Source of the DNA: Anagrus nilaparvatae
Lineage: Eukaryota > Arthropoda > Insecta > Hymenoptera > Mymaridae
Assembly (NCBI GenBank): GCA_022575985.1
Contig: JAKSXM010000263.1
Span: forward strand, 13,434,001 to 13,498,000
Length of the DNA: 64,000 nucleotides
Direction: 5' to 3'
A program made the position numbers and the translations under genes. The notes under the pieces are model-generated. The model saw nothing but the letters and a program-made list of their open reading frames with translations, searched no databases and was not told the DNA's origin. Below, in pieces: positions 11,253 to 23,785 of this stretch (the first letter of the stretch is position 1; every line of letters starts with the position of its first letter).

Positions 11253-11984
11253 CCTGAACGGATATCTCTTTGATGGAACTGAGCGGAGCATATGCGCGCT
11301 TGCCATACGACTACAGAGGCCACTTGACGGCATAAATGCATAAAATAATATACAATGTAACGCGGTACTCGGGTGGGTATATGATGGCATGCCATATTAG
11401 GCATGCGCATTTCGCAAAAGTATAGTTTGTGTTAGCACAAACTATAATAGAAGTACTATATTATTATTGTTATTACTGAGTACAGGATAATTTAATTTAT
11501 TTTAATTTATTAAATGTACATGTCTTCAAATTATTATTTCAGACAAAAAATAAAAATTAAATAATTATTTTTTAATATAGACATTTATTTATTTTTTTGG
11601 ATGGCAATAAATGAAATAAACATAAATATTACAGATCTAAATAATGAAATAGTTTAAACAATTTATGCTTTAATTACCTATTTAATTTTTAATAAATAAT
11701 ACTAATGTAGAATATTTTTATTTATTGCTTTCAAAAGTATCCAAATCCTAATTTAAAAACATTTATATTAGCTACATTATTACAAAAAAATATTTTTCAT
11801 ATGCAATAAAATTATTACTCATTAACCTGAAATAAATAAATAAATTTGTTGTCATAGTTTAATTATTTTTAATAAGGTACTTTAAATTTATACTGAATAA
11901 GTATAAACAAAAGTAATAAAAAAAGGCTTTGGTATTGAAAATATATGTGAGAATATTTAAATATAGAGCATGCTCAGAACAATA
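11253..11984. other. AT-rich spacer with a small hairpin
   Basis: No coding signal. A 26 bp hairpin (TATAGTTTGTG/CACAAACTATA arms around TTAG) lies at 11421-11446 after a pair of GGCATGC motifs. The remainder is A/T-rich. Confidence 0.4.
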
Positions 11985-12702
11985 CTACCAATTTTCAGAA
12001 CTCCGTAGCATTTCCGGGACCACCGTCTCTGGCCTCCAAATCGGGAAGAGCGGGCGCCCTTCCACGTAGCACACACTTCCGAAGAAAGTGTGCTCCACTT
12101 CCTCCTCGCCTGGGCATTGCAATCACTCCTCTGTTGCCACCTTATGCCAATGTTTCAACATTGCACGGAAGTACCCGTGTCCAGTTAAAAATTGGGTGAG
12201 GTAAAAATCCACCTCCCCATGTTGTAGTCCAGTCCATGCCTGCAGATCTGAAATAAGTCTGCTCGTCCATCGGGCATTTTCCTCTTCGTCTTTTTTCCAT
12301 CGTTTCTGCCATTCTTCCATAGAGCTGGAGCGGGCGCGAGTGGATGCCATTTCTCTACACTATCGTAAATTTATTTCCGCTTTAACGCTAGCAGGTCGAT
12401 GCGTATGACCGATGCTACTACCTGGATCGCCTCGAGGGATACCGTATGGTACGCGCAGGCAATCCTCAGGGCCGTTTGCCGCTGCACCGACGATATTTTA
12501 TGTCTGTGCTTGGCAAATTTGGTGATATCCGCCCAGATTTCAGATCCGTAAAGCAGGACAGAGTTGACAACGGACATCAACAATCTTCGCTTCCCGGGTT
12601 TGGGCCCTCCTATGTTGGCCATTAGCCTTGACAAGGAGGATGCGACCGACGCGGCCTTCTCACTCGACCTCTGAAATTGTTCCCAGAAGTTCAGCTTGTT
12701 AT
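11985..12702 (-). pseudogene. R1-clade LINE fragment (family B), C-terminal part
   Basis: Minus-strand reading gives the C-terminal part of the ORF that is intact at 48055-45212: LNFWEQFQRSSEKAAS, LLYGSEIWADI, AYHTVSLEAIQVVASVI, WTGLQHGEVDFYLTQFLTGH. Frames break near 12360 and again near 12120, before the zinc-finger tail. The piece is bounded sharply at about 12702, where it meets a plus-strand copy of family A, and at about 11985. It is a dead fragment. Confidence 0.8.
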
Positions 12703-15347
12703 CATATTTGGGTCGCGAATCTTGGAAATGTTCCAGTTGAAGCATCAGGAAGGGGCAGGGGCTTTGCGTGGATCAGAAGCAAAGCCATAACGTACGTGAG
12801 TTGTTACCTAACTCCAACAGGACCTATACAGAACTATTATACGAAGTTGGCAGACATAGAGGACTTCGCGAGAGAAGCAGGAGGCAATTTAATTATTGCA
12901 GGAGACTTTAACGCCAAAGCTGTTGACTGGGGTATGCCTTATACTGACTCAAAGGGAGCAGCAACACTGGAAATGGTATCAAGGTTGGGCCTCGCTGTTC
13001 TAAACGTGGGTAACACCACAACCTTCAGAAGGCCCAACTACGTTGAAACAATAATAGACACGTCCTTCGCATCTGAAGGCCTTAGTACGAGGGTCAATAA
13101 TTGGCACGTTATGGAAGTCTTTACTGCGAGCGACCACCAATACCTTGCGTTCGAAATTCAGCATGAGAGACAGCCCCCTGGAGAGGCATATAGACCAAAA
13201 CCAAGAGGCTGGAACCTTAATAAGCTGAACAAAGAACGGTTTATACGAGTTTTAATGACTGGAAAAAGGGCAATTCTAAAGACGCGGAGAAAGTAGTATC
13301 CGAAGTAATGACGCTGCTTAAAAAAGCATGTGGCGCTTCCATGCCTCGAAAAAGGTTTAATGGAAGGAACCCACCTGTGTACTGGTGGAACCCAGAAATC
13401 GCAGAGCTACGCAGACAAAGCCACATAACGCGAAGAAGAGCGACTAGAGCCAAGTCTCGCGAAGAAGCAAGGGAACTGATGATAGTTCATAAAGAAGTGA
13501 AGCGATCTTTGAGGCGGGCGATCAATGCCAGTAAGATCCGCTGTGAAAGGAACCTATGCCTCGAAGTGGACAACGATCCCTGGGGATTGGACTTCAAAAT
13601 AGTCACGAAGAAGCTAAAGGGCTTCGCGGCTAGCTCACTAATGGACGAAGAGGTAGCAAGGACAGTAGTTAATGCTCTGTTTTTGATGCACCCGACGAGA
13701 ATAGACCAAGAGGAGGATATTAGTGTAAACGATGTCCCGGACTTCACGCAAGAAGAGTTGTTCGCTGCCGTGGACTCTCTCAGAAATAAGAAAGCCCCCG
13801 GCCTAGACGGCATACCAGCCAAGATCATAAGAATTGCCGCACACGAGTGTCCGTCATTGATGTTAATGATGTACAACACGTGTCTACGAAGCGGACCTAT
13901 TTCGAGCATATTTCTCAAAGGGTCAAGATGGGAGGTACCACGACAATGGCCTTGAGCAGGCTGATGTCAAATATGAATGGCCCTAAGCCCAGCAAAAGAA
14001 AGCTGCTAATGTCCGTAACTCACTCCATCTTATTGTACGGAACGAAGATTTAGGGTGAGGCACTGGAAAAGGATATCTATGCAAAAGGCATGATAAGAGT
14101 TCAGAGGCAGGGTGCTCTGGGGGTTTCTTGCGCATACAGGACTGTCTCAGAAGCGGCAGTTCTTGTTATTGCCGGAATTATTCCAATTCAGCTTCTTGCC
14201 AAAGAGCGCAAGCTTATATACGAAAGAAAAAATGAGAAAGACCTAGAATATATTAAAGCAGATGTTAGGAGAGCTACAATGTTGGAGTGGCAAACGCTCT
14301 GGGTGGACCGCGTGGACAGTGCATGGGCCAGGCGCCTCATAAAAGAGGTCGCACCCTGGACTCAGAGGGGGCACGGAGAGGTAAACTACTTTTTGACCCA
14401 GTTCCTCAGTGGCCATGGGCTTTTCCAGTCTTATCTTTTCAGAATAGGAAAGGTTGTGAGCCCTGAATGTGTATTTTGTCCCGACAAACAAGACGACGCG
14501 CGTAACACTTTTTTCGAGTATGACCACTGGATAACTAGAAGGAGGGCTCTGGAGGCAGAGATGGAGATAGAGGAAGTCACACCCGATAACATAGTTGAAA
14601 AAATGCTCCAGAACAAGGAATCATGGAGCGTAGTAGCAAGGAACGTGGAGGAGATTCTGCGTACAAAAAAGTTATTTGTTAAAAAGTTAGTGACTTCCTC
14701 CATCTTTATCTCTGCCTTCAGCGCCCTCCTTCTAGTTATCCAGCGGTCACACTCGAAAAAAGTGTTACGCGCGTCGTCTTGTTTGTCGGGACGACACCCT
14801 AACTAGGAGCCGTGTGTAGGAGCGGTCAAAATAGACGGTTCTTGCACGCGGCACCAATGGGGGGAAAATGGAGGACGTACAAGGATATTTATTTATTTAT
14901 TTATTTATATATTTATATATTTATTTATTTATAAACCTATGTATATATCTATCTGGCGACATGGTGAAATAACAAGAAGAAGAAAGAAGGAATCTCCAGG
15001 ATGAAAAGACAAAAGAAAGAAAGGATCTTAATTTAAAGAGGATACATGGCCTAAGTCAACCCGATGTAATGTGATAAACGGTTCCGGGTTGACTTGCATA
15101 AGGCAGAATAGGGGGTGAGTTTAGTCGGTAGCTTGCCAGCGTGATCCGAGTCAAATCGGAAGCACGCTGACATGGAGTCCTAAACATAACTTCGGGGGCC
15201 GGGCCCAAGTATGCGTAACGCATTCTCACCTAGAGCAAATATTTAGTTATACAGTTTTTAGAGCTTTAGCTCTATTAAATCGTCCAACTTTATATAAGCC
15301 GCCCTTGCTCGCATGCAAAACGAAAAAAAAAAAAAAAAAAAAAAAAA
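12703..15347 (+). pseudogene. R1-clade LINE (family A), rearranged copy with poly(A)
   Basis: Plus-strand relative of the element at 41697. It starts inside the AP-endonuclease domain (IIAGDFNAKAVDWGMP at about 12890-12940, SDHQYLAF at 13132), runs through the ...DPWGLDFKIV linker, then suffers (i) a deletion of about 28 bp near 13275 that shifts frame, (ii) a deletion of roughly 0.8 kb at about 13890 that fuses sequence before the reverse transcriptase to sequence after its YADD box, with a few shared bases at the junction, and (iii) an inverted copy of about 100 bp (14691-14792) of the zinc-finger region at 14476-14578. The C-terminal C-x2-C...H...C finger is at about 14466-14530, with its last cysteine changed to tyrosine. 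A 3' UTR with TTTA repeats leads to a 25-base A run at 15323-15347; the last 100 bases before it differ from the other copy. Non-functional. Confidence 0.8.
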
Positions 15348-17905
15348 TTATTTATTGCCCAAAACATTATCTTACATAATTTTATGATAATATTACAAAA
15401 TATTACACACAAAAATAATATAAAAAATAATGCTGTACCCTAGAAATTTTTTTAAAAAATCTGTGCAGGGATAGGCAGTATAATTTAATTATAAATATAA
15501 AAATTAAAATAAAATTGAAATATAATTTAAAACAAAACCAAAACTAAATAAATATATGGAATGCCAAACAATATGTAAATAAAATTACAAAATGTAAGAT
15601 ATAAAACATTACCAAACTAAGAAACAATGAAATTTTAAATTTTAATTTAAATTTGTAACTAATCAGATGAATAAAAATGATGCTAGAAATTTCCCACAGC
15701 GTTAGATAAACTAGTACTAAGCAAATAACTAACTTTTAAACACTTTTTTAAGCTTATTTTGTGTCTTATTTTGGCAATCCTTTTAGTTTTTAGGTAGGCT
15801 ATTGAAGGTGCTCATAGCCACTATTAAAGAACTATTTCTAAAGACAGACTTTTTTATTTTAGGCAAAATTAAGGTTTTATTTCTGGATTTTGAGGATGAT
15901 TGAGTGTATTTTTGCGTCAAATCATCATATTAAAAAATTAATGAATTTAACACGTATAGTTGTTTATTCTTTAAGATGGTTAAAACATCACTATTGCTTC
16001 TAATAAATTTATTTAACTTATTTTGATCTGATTGTAGTATTCTTAGACTATTATAGTAAGCACTACCCCTGACAGAAATTCCGTAGGAGGCAATACTTAA
16101 GAATAAATAAATGTCCATTCATCACTGCTTGAGCCCTGGTCCAATCATTTTCAATGGTGAATATTGCCGTATCATCAATATAAGAGAAAATTAGCGGTAA
16201 TAACTTTAACAAATCATTAATGTATACTAGAAAAAGTAAAGGCCCCAATATTGAACCTTGCGGAATTCCTATATTAATAGTCAGAAAATCACTAATAGTA
16301 TCTCCATGCTTAACTGAATGCTGTCTATTCAAAAGATAATTTTTAATTAATAAATTAGTAATACCCCTTATTCCATATTTTTCCAATTTTGCAAGTAAAA
16401 TTTCATGCTGAACTGCGTCGAATGCTTTTTTTAGGTCAATAAAATTGCCTATTACTACCTTGCAATTATTAAAACTTTTATAAATATGTTCTGTAGCACA
16501 GTGTAATGCATCCTTTGTGCCACAACCCTGTAAAAAACCAAACTTGCGCTCAGAAATAAAGCCTTTAACTCATAGGTAATTAGTTAATCTTATGTGAATA
16601 ACTTTTTTAAAAACCTTGGCAAGATTCGAGATAAGAGATATGGGACTGATAATTAGAAAAGGCTTTATTACGACCTTCGTAAATTGGGATTATTTCTGCC
16701 ATTTTCAAGGAAATTGACCAATTCCACTATTAATATAGATATTAAAAATGTAATACTTAAGGGCCTACTATCATATTACTAAAAATTTTTAAACTTTTAG
16801 CATTAATTCCATCTACTCCGCCACTCCTGAAATTCACTGTAATTTTTTCATAGTGATATAAAGATTCACAACTAGATGTATCTATTTTTGTTTGAATTAA
16901 ATTATTAGCTATGCTACTGTTAAGGAATTTATTTAGTAAATTAACACCAACAGTATTGTAGTAGCAGTTAAACCGTTAAAAATATCTTTTTGGTTTTCAT
17001 ACGTTTTATTAGCATTAATAATCTTTTTTGGGAAGCTATTATTGCTATTTTTATTTTTTCCACCTTTATTAAAATATTAATTTTGAAATTCCAAATTTTA
17101 CGCGAGTTATTTCTAATGCTTTTTACTTCTTCATTATCATTTATAATTTTAGCTGCTATTATTACTTTTTTAAGACATTTACAATATTTATTGTAGTATT
17201 ATTTTAAGTCAGAATTATTGGGATTACTTTTAAGTAAGTTATAGGTAAATTCCTTATTATGAGTGGAATTCAAAATTACTTACTGTAATCAATTTTTTTC
17301 TCATTTTATTTCTTTTTTTATTATTTTCGCTAGCTTTATTTATGCAAGATTGGATCATTTCAATGAATGTATTTATTGCAAAATCCGTGTTTTCTATTTT
17401 ATAGATATTGGACCAGTTCAATTTGCTACCAATTTTAAAGAGTTTGTTATGGATAATTTTTTTATTATTAAAATTATCAGTTTTATTAATAGGATCTTTA
17501 TTTTTTTCCAAAGTCAAGTACACAAAATATTAGATAGTGATCATTGAAAAGTTGTTGATAAATAATAGGTTGACATGTTAGTGTAGAGCTAGTATAAAAA
17601 TTATCAATGTATGATCCACTAGTGTAGTTAGTATTGGGGTTTGGCCTAGTTATAAATTTAAATAGGGGATAAAACCATTAGCTAATAATTCACCAAGGAA
17701 TTGATTATGTATCAGGCCATCATCCAAAATATTAATATTAAAGTCACCCACAAAGAAATAATTTTTTAATTTTTCATTTTCTTTTAAGTACATTTTCATT
17801 TTTTTTGGGCTAAAAAACTCACCTAGTCGGTAATTTGGGTCGCTCTTTTCATTTCCGGGGCCTGTTTTTTGATACAACCCTTGCAAAACAAGATATCAAC
17901 CCCTA
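15348..17905 (-). pseudogene. Jockey/CR1-like LINE, minus strand, decayed
   Basis: Read from 17886 down: endonuclease end (FVGDFNINILDD at about 17740, then NDHYLIFC near 17540), a linker ORF (17523-17257), and reverse transcriptase motifs IDLKKAFDAVQHEIL (about 16440-16395), GIPQGSILGPLLFLVYINDL (about 16270-16210) and FSYIDDTAIF (about 16185-16155), where the usual F/YADD is YIDD. A C-terminal piece (YGISVRGSAYYNSLRI) is at 16080-16030. Several stops and shifts separate the pieces. The 3' end, GGGCAATAAATAA on the minus strand, abuts the A tract of the R1-type copy at 15347. Clade assignment between Jockey and CR1-like is uncertain. Confidence 0.75.
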
Positions 17906-17951
17906 AAGTGTGGTAAAATTTCAAATAATTCTTAAAGAAACTTAAGTTCTT
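17803..17951 (+). repeat. 150 bp direct repeat, copy 1
   Basis: Begins GGGCTAAAAAACTCAC and ends TTAAAGAAACTTAAGTTC; about 90% identical by eye to copy 2 at 18117. It overlaps the 5' end of the minus-strand LINE remnant. Confidence 0.8.
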
Positions 17952-18116
17952 CCCAAATGCAAAAAAGTCTTTATTTAGCATAAAAAACTGTTACTAGAAC
18001 TCCTAAGAAATAGTTAAAAGTCAAATAAGCATGTATTAGCCATTGCAACCCTCCCCGGGGTTGTCTTTAGTAAGCAAAGGGGTGAATTTTATAAATAAAT
18101 GAAAGGTTTAATATTT

Positions 18117-18264
18117 TGGGCTAAAAAACTCACATAATAGGTAATTTAGGTCGCTCTTTTCATTTCTGGGGCCCATTTTTTGATACAACCCTTGCGAAAC
18201 GAGATATCAACCCCTAAAACGGGGTAAATTTTCAAATAATTCTTAAAGAAACTTAAGTTCTAAT
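18117..18264 (+). repeat. 150 bp direct repeat, copy 2
   Basis: Second copy of the 17803 repeat, 314 bp downstream. BEL/Pao gag sequence starts immediately after its last bases (AAACTTAAGTTCT), so the repeat marks the 5' truncation point of that retrotransposon. Confidence 0.8.
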
Positions 18265-21200
18265 TGTTTAGGTCTTAAACACTTAGCTGAAAAATGTTTT
18301 TCCAAAAAACGTTGCATTATATGTGGTAGGAAACACCATACTACATTACATATTAATAAAAATACTAAATCCAAAAAATACAAATGGCCAAGAGAATGTT
18401 AAAAACAATGCAAATAATAATCAAGTTAAGGAAGTAACAGAAAATAATGATAGCACAAAAATCGTTAGTTTAATTAGTAACTCGTCCTGACAATTACCTA
18501 ATTAAGTTTTGCTAGCAACTGCTATGATTAAAGTAATTAAAAATGAAACTCAAGCTTTAGTTAGGGCCTTAGTGGACCAGAGTTCACAGGTTTCTTTTAT
18601 TAAGAAATCTTTAGTAAATAAATTACAGCTAACCGTGGATAACATAAAATTACCTATTTCGGGCGTGGGTGGCCAAATTTCATATAGTTGCAACAAGATA
18701 ATTAATTTTAATTTAAAACCTCGCTTTTACTCTGACTTTGAGTTAGAAGTGGAAGCTTATGATCTCCCAAAGATCACAGCTTATGTTCCTTGTTGTTCTA
18801 TAAAAGCTGATGACCTTGATTATTTGAGAAATTTATCGTTAGCTGACCCAAATTTTAGTGGTACAGCTCAGATACAGGTTTTATTAGGTGCTTCTGTTCA
18901 TGCCTTAATAGTAGATGGTCCAGTATTTAGAGGATCTCCTTTTGAACCAATAGCCATGAATTTCAAGCTTGGTTGGATCGTTTCTGGAAACTCAGGTGTT
19001 GGTTCCATATGTGGTTTGACAGTATGTACTGAATTGTGTGATTCTTGCCTATCTTTTGATTTAGAAAAATTTTGGAGGCAGGAGAAAATTATGGATAACT
19101 CTTCAGTGATGCTTACTCCAGACGAGCAGGCTTGCGAGGATTTTTTTGTCAAAACTCATTCGCGAAATAAGGATAGTCGTTATATAGTTCGTCTTCCTTT
19201 TAAGGAACCTCCTGAAAACTTAACTTTTAAAGGCTCATTTGCTATTGCAGAAAAAAATGTTAAATCGAATTGAAACTCGATGTAATCAAGATCATGAATA
19301 CTCTAAAAAATACTATGCCTTTTTTCAAGACTATAAAGATTTAGGACATATGGAGGAGTCTTCGATCGTTGATTTTTTAAATTTATGTTATTATATTCCT
19401 CACCATTTCCATAGTAATGGAAAATTTCGATGAACTGGATGAAATATAAATACGTTTTTGTATCGGATATTCATATGTTTAGGCAAATATTGGTTCACGA
19501 GAAAGATAGGCGTTTTCAGCAAATTTTATGGCGTTTTACTCGCGATGAGCCACTAAAATCTTGGTCACTTAATACAGTGACCTATGGTATGATTAGTAGC
19601 CCCTTTTTAGTTTTTCGTGTAATTAAACAATTAGGTCCAAATTTCCCATTAGCAGTAGATGTTTTATAAAAAGAAACCTATACGGATGACACGCTTTCAG
19701 GCGGGCATTCTTTAGAAGAAGCTGTTAAAAAACAGCAACAAATAATTGAACTCTGCAAGGTGGGTGGTTTTTCGTTACATAAATGGAAAGCCAATAATAA
19801 GGCTTCGTTAAACTTTCCTAGTGATATTTGTTCTCAAATAGACTCGTCAAATTCATATTTCGAACTATTAGGGCTTCATTGGTCAGTTGATGGAGATTAT
19901 TTTTCTTTCAACTTTGCTATAGATCAGTTTAAAAAAACTATTGATAAAAGACAGGTATTGTCAAGTATAGCCAAATTTTTTGACCTATTACGTTGGTTAG
20001 CGCCGGTAGTTATTACAGGCAAAATTTTTTTACAAAAACTTTGGCTAAAGAAGTTGGATTGGGATGATAGGCTCCCTCATGATTTATGTGAGGAATTTTT
20101 ATCTTGGTATAATGGCATGTCAGCTGTCAAAAATATTAAAATTTCAAGATTGTTACATTATGTACCAATGGCAAAATTTGAACTTAATGGTTTCGCTGAT
20201 GCGTCCCTACTTGCATATGGTGCCTGCACTTACTTAAAAGTTACAGTAAATGGCAGTAGTAAAGTTCATCTTCTGCAAGCTAAGTCTAAGGTAGCTCCTA
20301 TAAAGCCTTTAATGACAATTCCTAAATTGGAATTAATAGCGGCATTATTGTTAGCAAGATTGTCAGTAAAGGTTTTAAGAGCCCTAAATTTGGAAAAAGT
20401 TGATATTTTTTTATTCTCTGATTCGACGGATATTCTTCACTGGTTAAAAGAACATCCTTCAAAATGGCCCATGTTCGTAGCTAACAGATATTCTAAGATT
20501 CATTCTTATCTGCCTGAAGCTTTTTGGAGCCATGTCAGCGCAAAAGATAATGCTGCTGACTGTGTTTCAAGAGGCATCAAGCCTGATCAATTGGAATCAT
20601 TTTCTTTATGATGGGGAGGGGGTGAGATGTTAAAAACGTCGCCTATTTTTAAAAAATGTATTCAGAGTAAATCTGTCTATTTAGTAGCCTGTAACTGCCA
20701 TACGAATACAAAGAAAATTATTCCAAAATGTGAGCATTGGGACTTAGTAGTAAAATATTCAGATTTGCAAAAATTATTAAGAGTTACCTTCTATATACTA
20801 CGTTTCATAGATAGATTATTGATAAAATGTGGAATTAAAAATAGAAGAGTAGTTAATTGTAATTCCAAATTATTTCAAACTGAACGGTTTCAGAATTCCT
20901 ACCAATTATGTTGTTTCAAAACACCATCGGTTTCTGAACTGATTCGAGCTAGATTAGTCTGGGTTTTTGTAGTCCAGAATTCCCATTTTTGCAAGGACAT
21001 AGAATTACTAAAAATTGATAAGGATGAAAAATTAAATAATTCTAATTTGAATAGTGTCAATCCCTTCTTACAAAATAATTTGTTAAGAATAGGTGGTCGT
21101 TTGCAAGCATCTTTATTGGACCCAGATGAAAAACATCCTATAATTTTACCTTTCAAGTGTAAATTTTCAAATTTAATAATAAAGTTTTGCCATGAGAAAA

Positions 21201-22389
21201 AATTTCATGCTGGTATTAGGTTAACATATTCTACTGTTAGACAAGAATTTTTGATAGTAAAAGGTCGTAATATGGTTAAAACATATATTAATAAATGTAA
21301 TACATGTATAAGGTATCGCGCTAGTACATTAAGTAAAAAATGGGTATTCTACCATCGCATAGAGTAACTAGGCCCGATAAGCCATTTAGATTAGCCGGGA
21401 TCAATTATGCAGGCCCTTACGATATTTTGCGCTTCAAAGGGCGTGGAAGTCGAACATATAAGGCCTATATTGCTGTTTTTGTGTGTATGTCCACTAAGGC
21501 AGTTCATCTTGAATTGGTTTCTGGATATTCCAGTGATGACTTTATCGCTGCTTTCTGGGCACGTTAACTCGAGGACAATGTTCGGAATTATATAGTGACC
21601 AAGGGACTACCTTTGTCGGGGGTGATAGAATTCTCAGGCAAATGTACATGGATTCTTCGGAATACATGCAGGAGCTCGTGGGTTTTTTGGCTAACGAAGG
21701 TACATCTTAGACATTTAATTCTCCCGCAGCTCCTCATTTTGGTGGATTTTGGCAGCTGCGGTAAAGTCAGTAAAGCATCATGTTAGGAGGGTGGTTGGTA
21801 ATCAACACTCTTCTTAAACAAATAGAGTCTTGTCTGAACTCCAGACCTTTGGTTCCACTTTCAGATGATCCCTCAGAAACCTTTTTTTGTCACCCTCATT
21901 ATTATTGACACAGGCCGAGTCATATATATTGCCTGAACCCAACTTAACCAATGAAAAAATTCCACCATTGCAAAGGTAAAAGCAAGTTCAGCAGATGCTC
22001 CAGAATTGGTGGCAATTTAATATTAAAAATTGTATATTTATGTATTTAGATTTTTTGTCAGATGGCTTTCTTTGTTAAAACACAGCATTGCTGCTCACGA
22101 TATATTTTTTCTATTGTAATTTTATTTTTTATTTTTATGGTTGTTATACATTTTAAATTCTTTAAAATGTGGTGGGTGGAAATGTTGTGTAAATGTATAT
22201 TTTTTGTATATTTTTATATAGTTGTGTGTGTGAGAATAGAATGAGTGCGCGCCTCAAGCTATGCGGGCTCAGTGTGTTGCCTGAGCTCCCGCTTAAGACA
22301 CTGACCTTCGATCAATCTCCAAATAAATCCATTTCTACCAATTAATCAACATTAATATTCATTTAATTACCCAAATCTCCCACACAACA
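18265..22389 (+). pseudogene. BEL/Pao LTR retrotransposon, 5'-truncated, broken pol
   Basis: Order is typical of Pao pol. A gag zinc-knuckle end (CIICGRKHHTTLH, 18310-18355); an aspartic-protease-like DUF1758 domain (ALVDQSSQVSFI at 18567-18602; QVLLGASVHALIVDG); the linker GHMEESS...YYIPHH (19347-19400); reverse transcriptase with VFVSDIHMFRQILVH (19451-19495), FQQILWRF, SLNTVTYGM and a YTDD box (19679-19690, usually YVDD); RNase H (GFADASLLAYGACTYL, 20193-20240; FSDSTDILHWL); and integrase with HHCC residues (20,190s aside, at 21190-21310) and AGINYAGPYD. Shifts occur near 19250, 19670, 20610, 21345 and 21570. About 40 residues of the reverse transcriptase start are missing at 19432. The 5' LTR and most of gag are absent; the 3' LTR is present. 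Dead copy. Confidence 0.9.
22183..22389 (+). repeat. 3' LTR of the BEL/Pao element
   Basis: 207 bp bounded by perfect 8 bp inverted ends, TGTTGTGT at 22183 and ACACAACA ending at 22389, with TG...CA termini. A purine-rich tract (GGTGGGTGGAAA) lies just upstream, as expected for second-strand priming, and AATAAA lies inside at about 22322. No matching 5' LTR is in the window. Confidence 0.75.
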
Positions 22390-22627
22390 TATAATTTATT
22401 ATAATGAAAATAATATTTTTAAGTTTTGCTTATGATTAAAAAAAGCTCTTTTTTTTAATTTATATAATTAATTTTTAGTTTTAAAATTACATATTTTTAA
22501 AATAAATAGCGTTTCTTTATAATACTGCTACATTTAAATAATTAATAATTTTTTTATTAAATTAAATGGTAACTAATACTCCAGTCAAAATAAGGGGGAG
22601 TCTCCGGCCACCATCAGATTTGGTCGT
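22390..22627. other. AT-rich spacer
   Basis: Short AT-rich stretch between the Pao LTR and the R1 fragment; nothing recognised. Confidence 0.4.
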
Positions 22628-23078
22628 CGCGTAAGGAACGCAGACATCAAGCCTTGCTTTGACGGATGGCCTTGGCCAACCGGTTTGACGCATCCTTGTG
22701 TTCCTGAGAAAGTGCAGCGGCCTCGGACCAGTGCCGTGCCTTCTGCGCTCTTCGACGCGTCTTGTGGCACTCCCTGTGGAGCTGCGCTATATCGGGAGTT
22801 TACCAGTATACTGGCTATCTCTTTTTCCAGGGCCTTCGGCGGGGCACAGAGTTTCGCAAGCCTCGCGCAATAGAGACGTTACTTTCTTTACTTTTCAGCC
22901 TCGATTTCAGATTCAGCCACGCGAGGACCTGTGGCTCCTCCATGCCAAGCAGGGATTAACGCAGACTCAATTTAAAGACACTTCTCGAATCTGTCCTTGA
23001 CCATCTTCGTGTTGCTCCAACCTAGCGGACACCTCCTGTACGGAGTTCGGTGTGAGGTACCCTCCAGCACCCGAAAGG
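22628..23078 (-). pseudogene. R1-clade LINE fragment, endonuclease/RT linker
   Basis: The plus-strand sequence aligns with 47160-47590 inside family B (shared blocks AACGCAG-CATC-AGCCTTGC, GTGGCACTCC, CCAGGGCCTTCG, CTCCATGCCAAGC). It therefore encodes on the minus strand the linker between endonuclease and reverse transcriptase. Many substitutions and indels leave no long frame. It is a third R1-type lineage or an old family B copy. Confidence 0.75.
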
Positions 23079-23115
23079 CGATTGTGGACAAAAATTGTAA
23101 CACTTTTCTGTAGGG

Positions 23116-23334
23116 GTGAGATACTCCATCCGTTTTTGCTATAATAATATTAAATGTATTTTCGGTGTAGAAAATAAAAAATTAGGTATAGCTCATTATT
23201 TGGTTAAAGCTGATAACGGTGAAATTTATAAGTGCCACATTGGTCAAATTAGAAAAATCGGTAGTAATATCAGTAATGAATTTATGTCGTCGGACTTTAA
23301 ATTGGATAATAATAATTATAAGGATCGGTTTTGA
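23116..23334 (+). pseudogene. Probable gypsy integrase C-terminal remnant
   Basis: A 72-codon frame with LGIAHYLVKADNG followed by YKCHIGQIRKIG resembles the end of Ty3/gypsy integrases (the Y-V-x-x-G...RHV-x-Q-[IL]-R pattern). No catalytic core or LTR is visible nearby, so this would be an isolated scrap. The assignment rests on one short motif. Confidence 0.45.
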
Positions 23335-23785
23335 CATATACTATCTAATTAAGTCCTAGAACTGAAAAGTTCCTAAATAGGAATTCCATAAACCTAAAGT
23401 ATTCTTCGGTAACTGGAAGTCCCAAAATCGGAAATATTGGAAGTCCATTTTGCCTCCCCCCCTAAAATCGTCACTTTTTCAACCCCTTCTCCTGCTGAAA
23501 GGGAATTTTTCGGATACTCCTTCCTATAAAAATGTTCCATGTAAATAAATTATTGTAAATAAACAGATACTAACAAAAAGGAAAAATAAATAAATTAAAT
23601 GTAATTTTTATCTACATGTATCTTTTTAATAATAACTGTTAGTATGGATGGATTCAATAAATAAATGCAATTATATTTAACTATAAGGGTCTATATTTAT
23701 TTACAATAAACTCTCTATCAAAATATTCAACATGTTTAAAAAAGTAAAATGTTAAATGAAAATACTTGTTTCTTAAAGAATTTAC
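23335..23785. other. Start of the MED13 intron downstream of the second exon
   Basis: The minus-strand splice donor lies at 23785-23784 (CAG|GTAAAT). The rest to 23335 is AT-rich, with a short stretch of GGAAGTCC-type duplicated words near 23413-23445 and no coding signal. This intron continues to the window edge at least, 23.8 kb. Confidence 0.7.
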
